This document shows positions 8,086 through 8,429 of a DNA stretch of 8,429 nt, piece after piece. The stretch spans positions 1 to 8,429 of the forward strand of contig DLMG01000040.1 in assembly GCA_002479245.1 (NCBI GenBank). Reading direction: 5' to 3'. Position 1 is the first letter of the stretch. Each line of letters starts with the position of its first letter. Under the pieces are notes generated by a model. That model ran no database searches. It was given only the letters and a program-made list of their open reading frames with translations, and was not told the DNA's origin. A program made the position numbers and the translations under genes. This DNA is from Verrucomicrobia subdivision 3 bacterium UBA7542 (GTDB taxonomy: Bacteria > Verrucomicrobiota > Verrucomicrobiia > Limisphaerales > UBA11358).

Positions 8086-8234
8086 CCCTCATCCCGGCCT
8101 TCTCCCCAAGGAGAAGGAGAATCGTTCACCGGCTCACTGAAATACCTACGACCGGATTGACCGGACCATCATCGGATAATACGGAACGAACAAAAGCTGT
8201 TCCTTCTCCCCGGGGGAGAAGGTCAGGATGAGGG
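8086..8234. repeat. Two-hairpin inverted-repeat element upstream of the DUF559 gene
   Basis: The ends are inverted copies: ccctcatcc at 8086-8094 and ggatgaggg at 8226-8234. Each end carries its own hairpin: ccttctcc (8098-8105) pairs with ggagaagg (8110-8117) around a 4-base loop, and ccttctcccc (8202-8211) pairs with ggggagaagg (8213-8222). About 84 bases of unrelated sequence lie between. Read as protein this yields the PHPDLLPRGEGT artefact, a widespread dispersed repeat type (knowledge from memory). A 12-base piece identical to the left end, ccctcatcccgg, also occurs at 2767-2778 upstream of fhs. A non-autonomous repeat is likely; a role in transcription is unproven, as the flanking genes point away from it. 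Confidence 0.8.
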
Positions 8235-8271
8235 CGGACGTAAAACAAACTTTCCCATCGCATCTCCATTT

Positions 8272-8277
8272 TATAAA
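8272..8277 (+). promoter_or_regulatory. Possible -10 element for the DUF559 gene
   Basis: TATAAA ends eight bases before the ATG at 8286, so a transcript from it would start at or within a base or two of the start codon. No good -35 hexamer lies 16-18 bases upstream (acttTC at 8249-8254 is poor). No Shine-Dalgarno sequence is present. Confidence 0.35.
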
Positions 8278-8285
8278 TTCGCGTC

Positions 8286-8429
8286 ATGGCCGACATCGAA
8301 CGCGCCCGCCAGCTTCGCAAAAAGGAAACGTGGGCGGAAAAACTTGTCTGGCGCTGGCTGCGCGACCGTCGCTTTAGCGGCTACAAATTTCGCCGCCATA
8401 TCCCATCGGAGGGTGTTTCCAAATTCCAA
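8286..8429 (+). CDS. DUF559 endonuclease-like protein, N-terminal part (3' end outside window)
   Basis: The frame is open from ATG 8286 to the right edge, 48 residues. The pattern ARQLRKKETWAEKLVWRWLR (7-26) followed by DRRFSGYKFRRHIP (27-40) fits the start of DUF559 proteins, whose usual form is R-A-R-x-L-R-x-x-x-T-x-A-E-x-x-L-W-x-x-L-R-x-R-x-x-x-G-x-K-F-R-R-x-x-P. This family is related to very-short-patch-repair (Vsr) and PD-(D/E)xK-type nucleases (established relationship); the catalytic residues would lie beyond the window. Its biological role is not settled. After HIP, residues SEGVSKFQ do not follow the usual G-x-Y-x-x-D-F continuation, so the gene may be divergent or damaged there. 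It lies 51 bases after the two-hairpin repeat element. Confidence 0.8.
   Translation, partial: MADIERARQLRKKETWAEKLVWRWLRDRRFSGYKFRRHIPSEGVSKFQ

Noticed and set aside
8126..8320. A 64-codon minus-strand small protein
   Set aside because: Its middle is the PHPDLLPRGEGT translation of the dispersed hairpin repeat and it overlaps the DUF559 start on the other strand.
1..8429. CRISPR array, tRNA or rRNA genes, insertion sequence
   Set aside because: I saw no regularly spaced direct repeats with unique spacers, no tRNA cloverleaf or rRNA landmarks, and no transposase frame in the window.

Overview
The window is GC-rich and most resembles a chromosomal segment from Verrucomicrobiota, possibly a Limisphaerales/Pedosphaera-like lineage. 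That placement is an inference. It rests on the gene families, the lack of Shine-Dalgarno sequences, and three kinds of short dispersed repeat in the intergenic gaps that I associate from memory with such genomes. No rRNA or other marker gene is present to confirm it.

Layout. The 3' part of an MFS exporter gene (+, 1-921) enters from the left edge and ends inside a heptamer tandem repeat. Facing it is a complete formate--tetrahydrofolate ligase gene (fhs, -, 1069-2709). The gap between these convergent genes (922-1068) holds repeat debris and a small palindrome. Upstream of fhs on the same strand, across a gap of about 240 bp containing an 86-bp inverted-repeat element, is a ribonuclease D gene (rnd, -, 2948-4003). 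Divergent from rnd, across a 201-bp gap, is a long AsmA-family envelope protein gene (+, 4205-7654). It converges with a small, more AT-rich gene for a membrane protein (-, 7711-7965). A 320-bp gap carrying a two-hairpin repeat element (8086-8234) then leads to the 5' end of a DUF559 endonuclease-like gene (+, 8286 to the right edge).

The genes do not form an obvious pathway. They cover one-carbon metabolism (fhs), RNA maturation (rnd), outer-envelope lipid homeostasis (AsmA-like), export (MFS) and a possibly mobile nuclease-like gene (DUF559). Shared promoters are possible only for rnd-fhs (same strand) and rnd/AsmA (divergent).

The parts most worth a second look are the intergenic repeats: a palindromic family with at least two related copies here, and a hairpin-pair element directly upstream of the DUF559 gene. 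The apparent lack of Shine-Dalgarno sequences, with -10-like hexamers lying almost on several start codons, is also notable. I did not find a convincing new multi-gene system; the DUF559-repeat pairing is the nearest candidate and is speculative.
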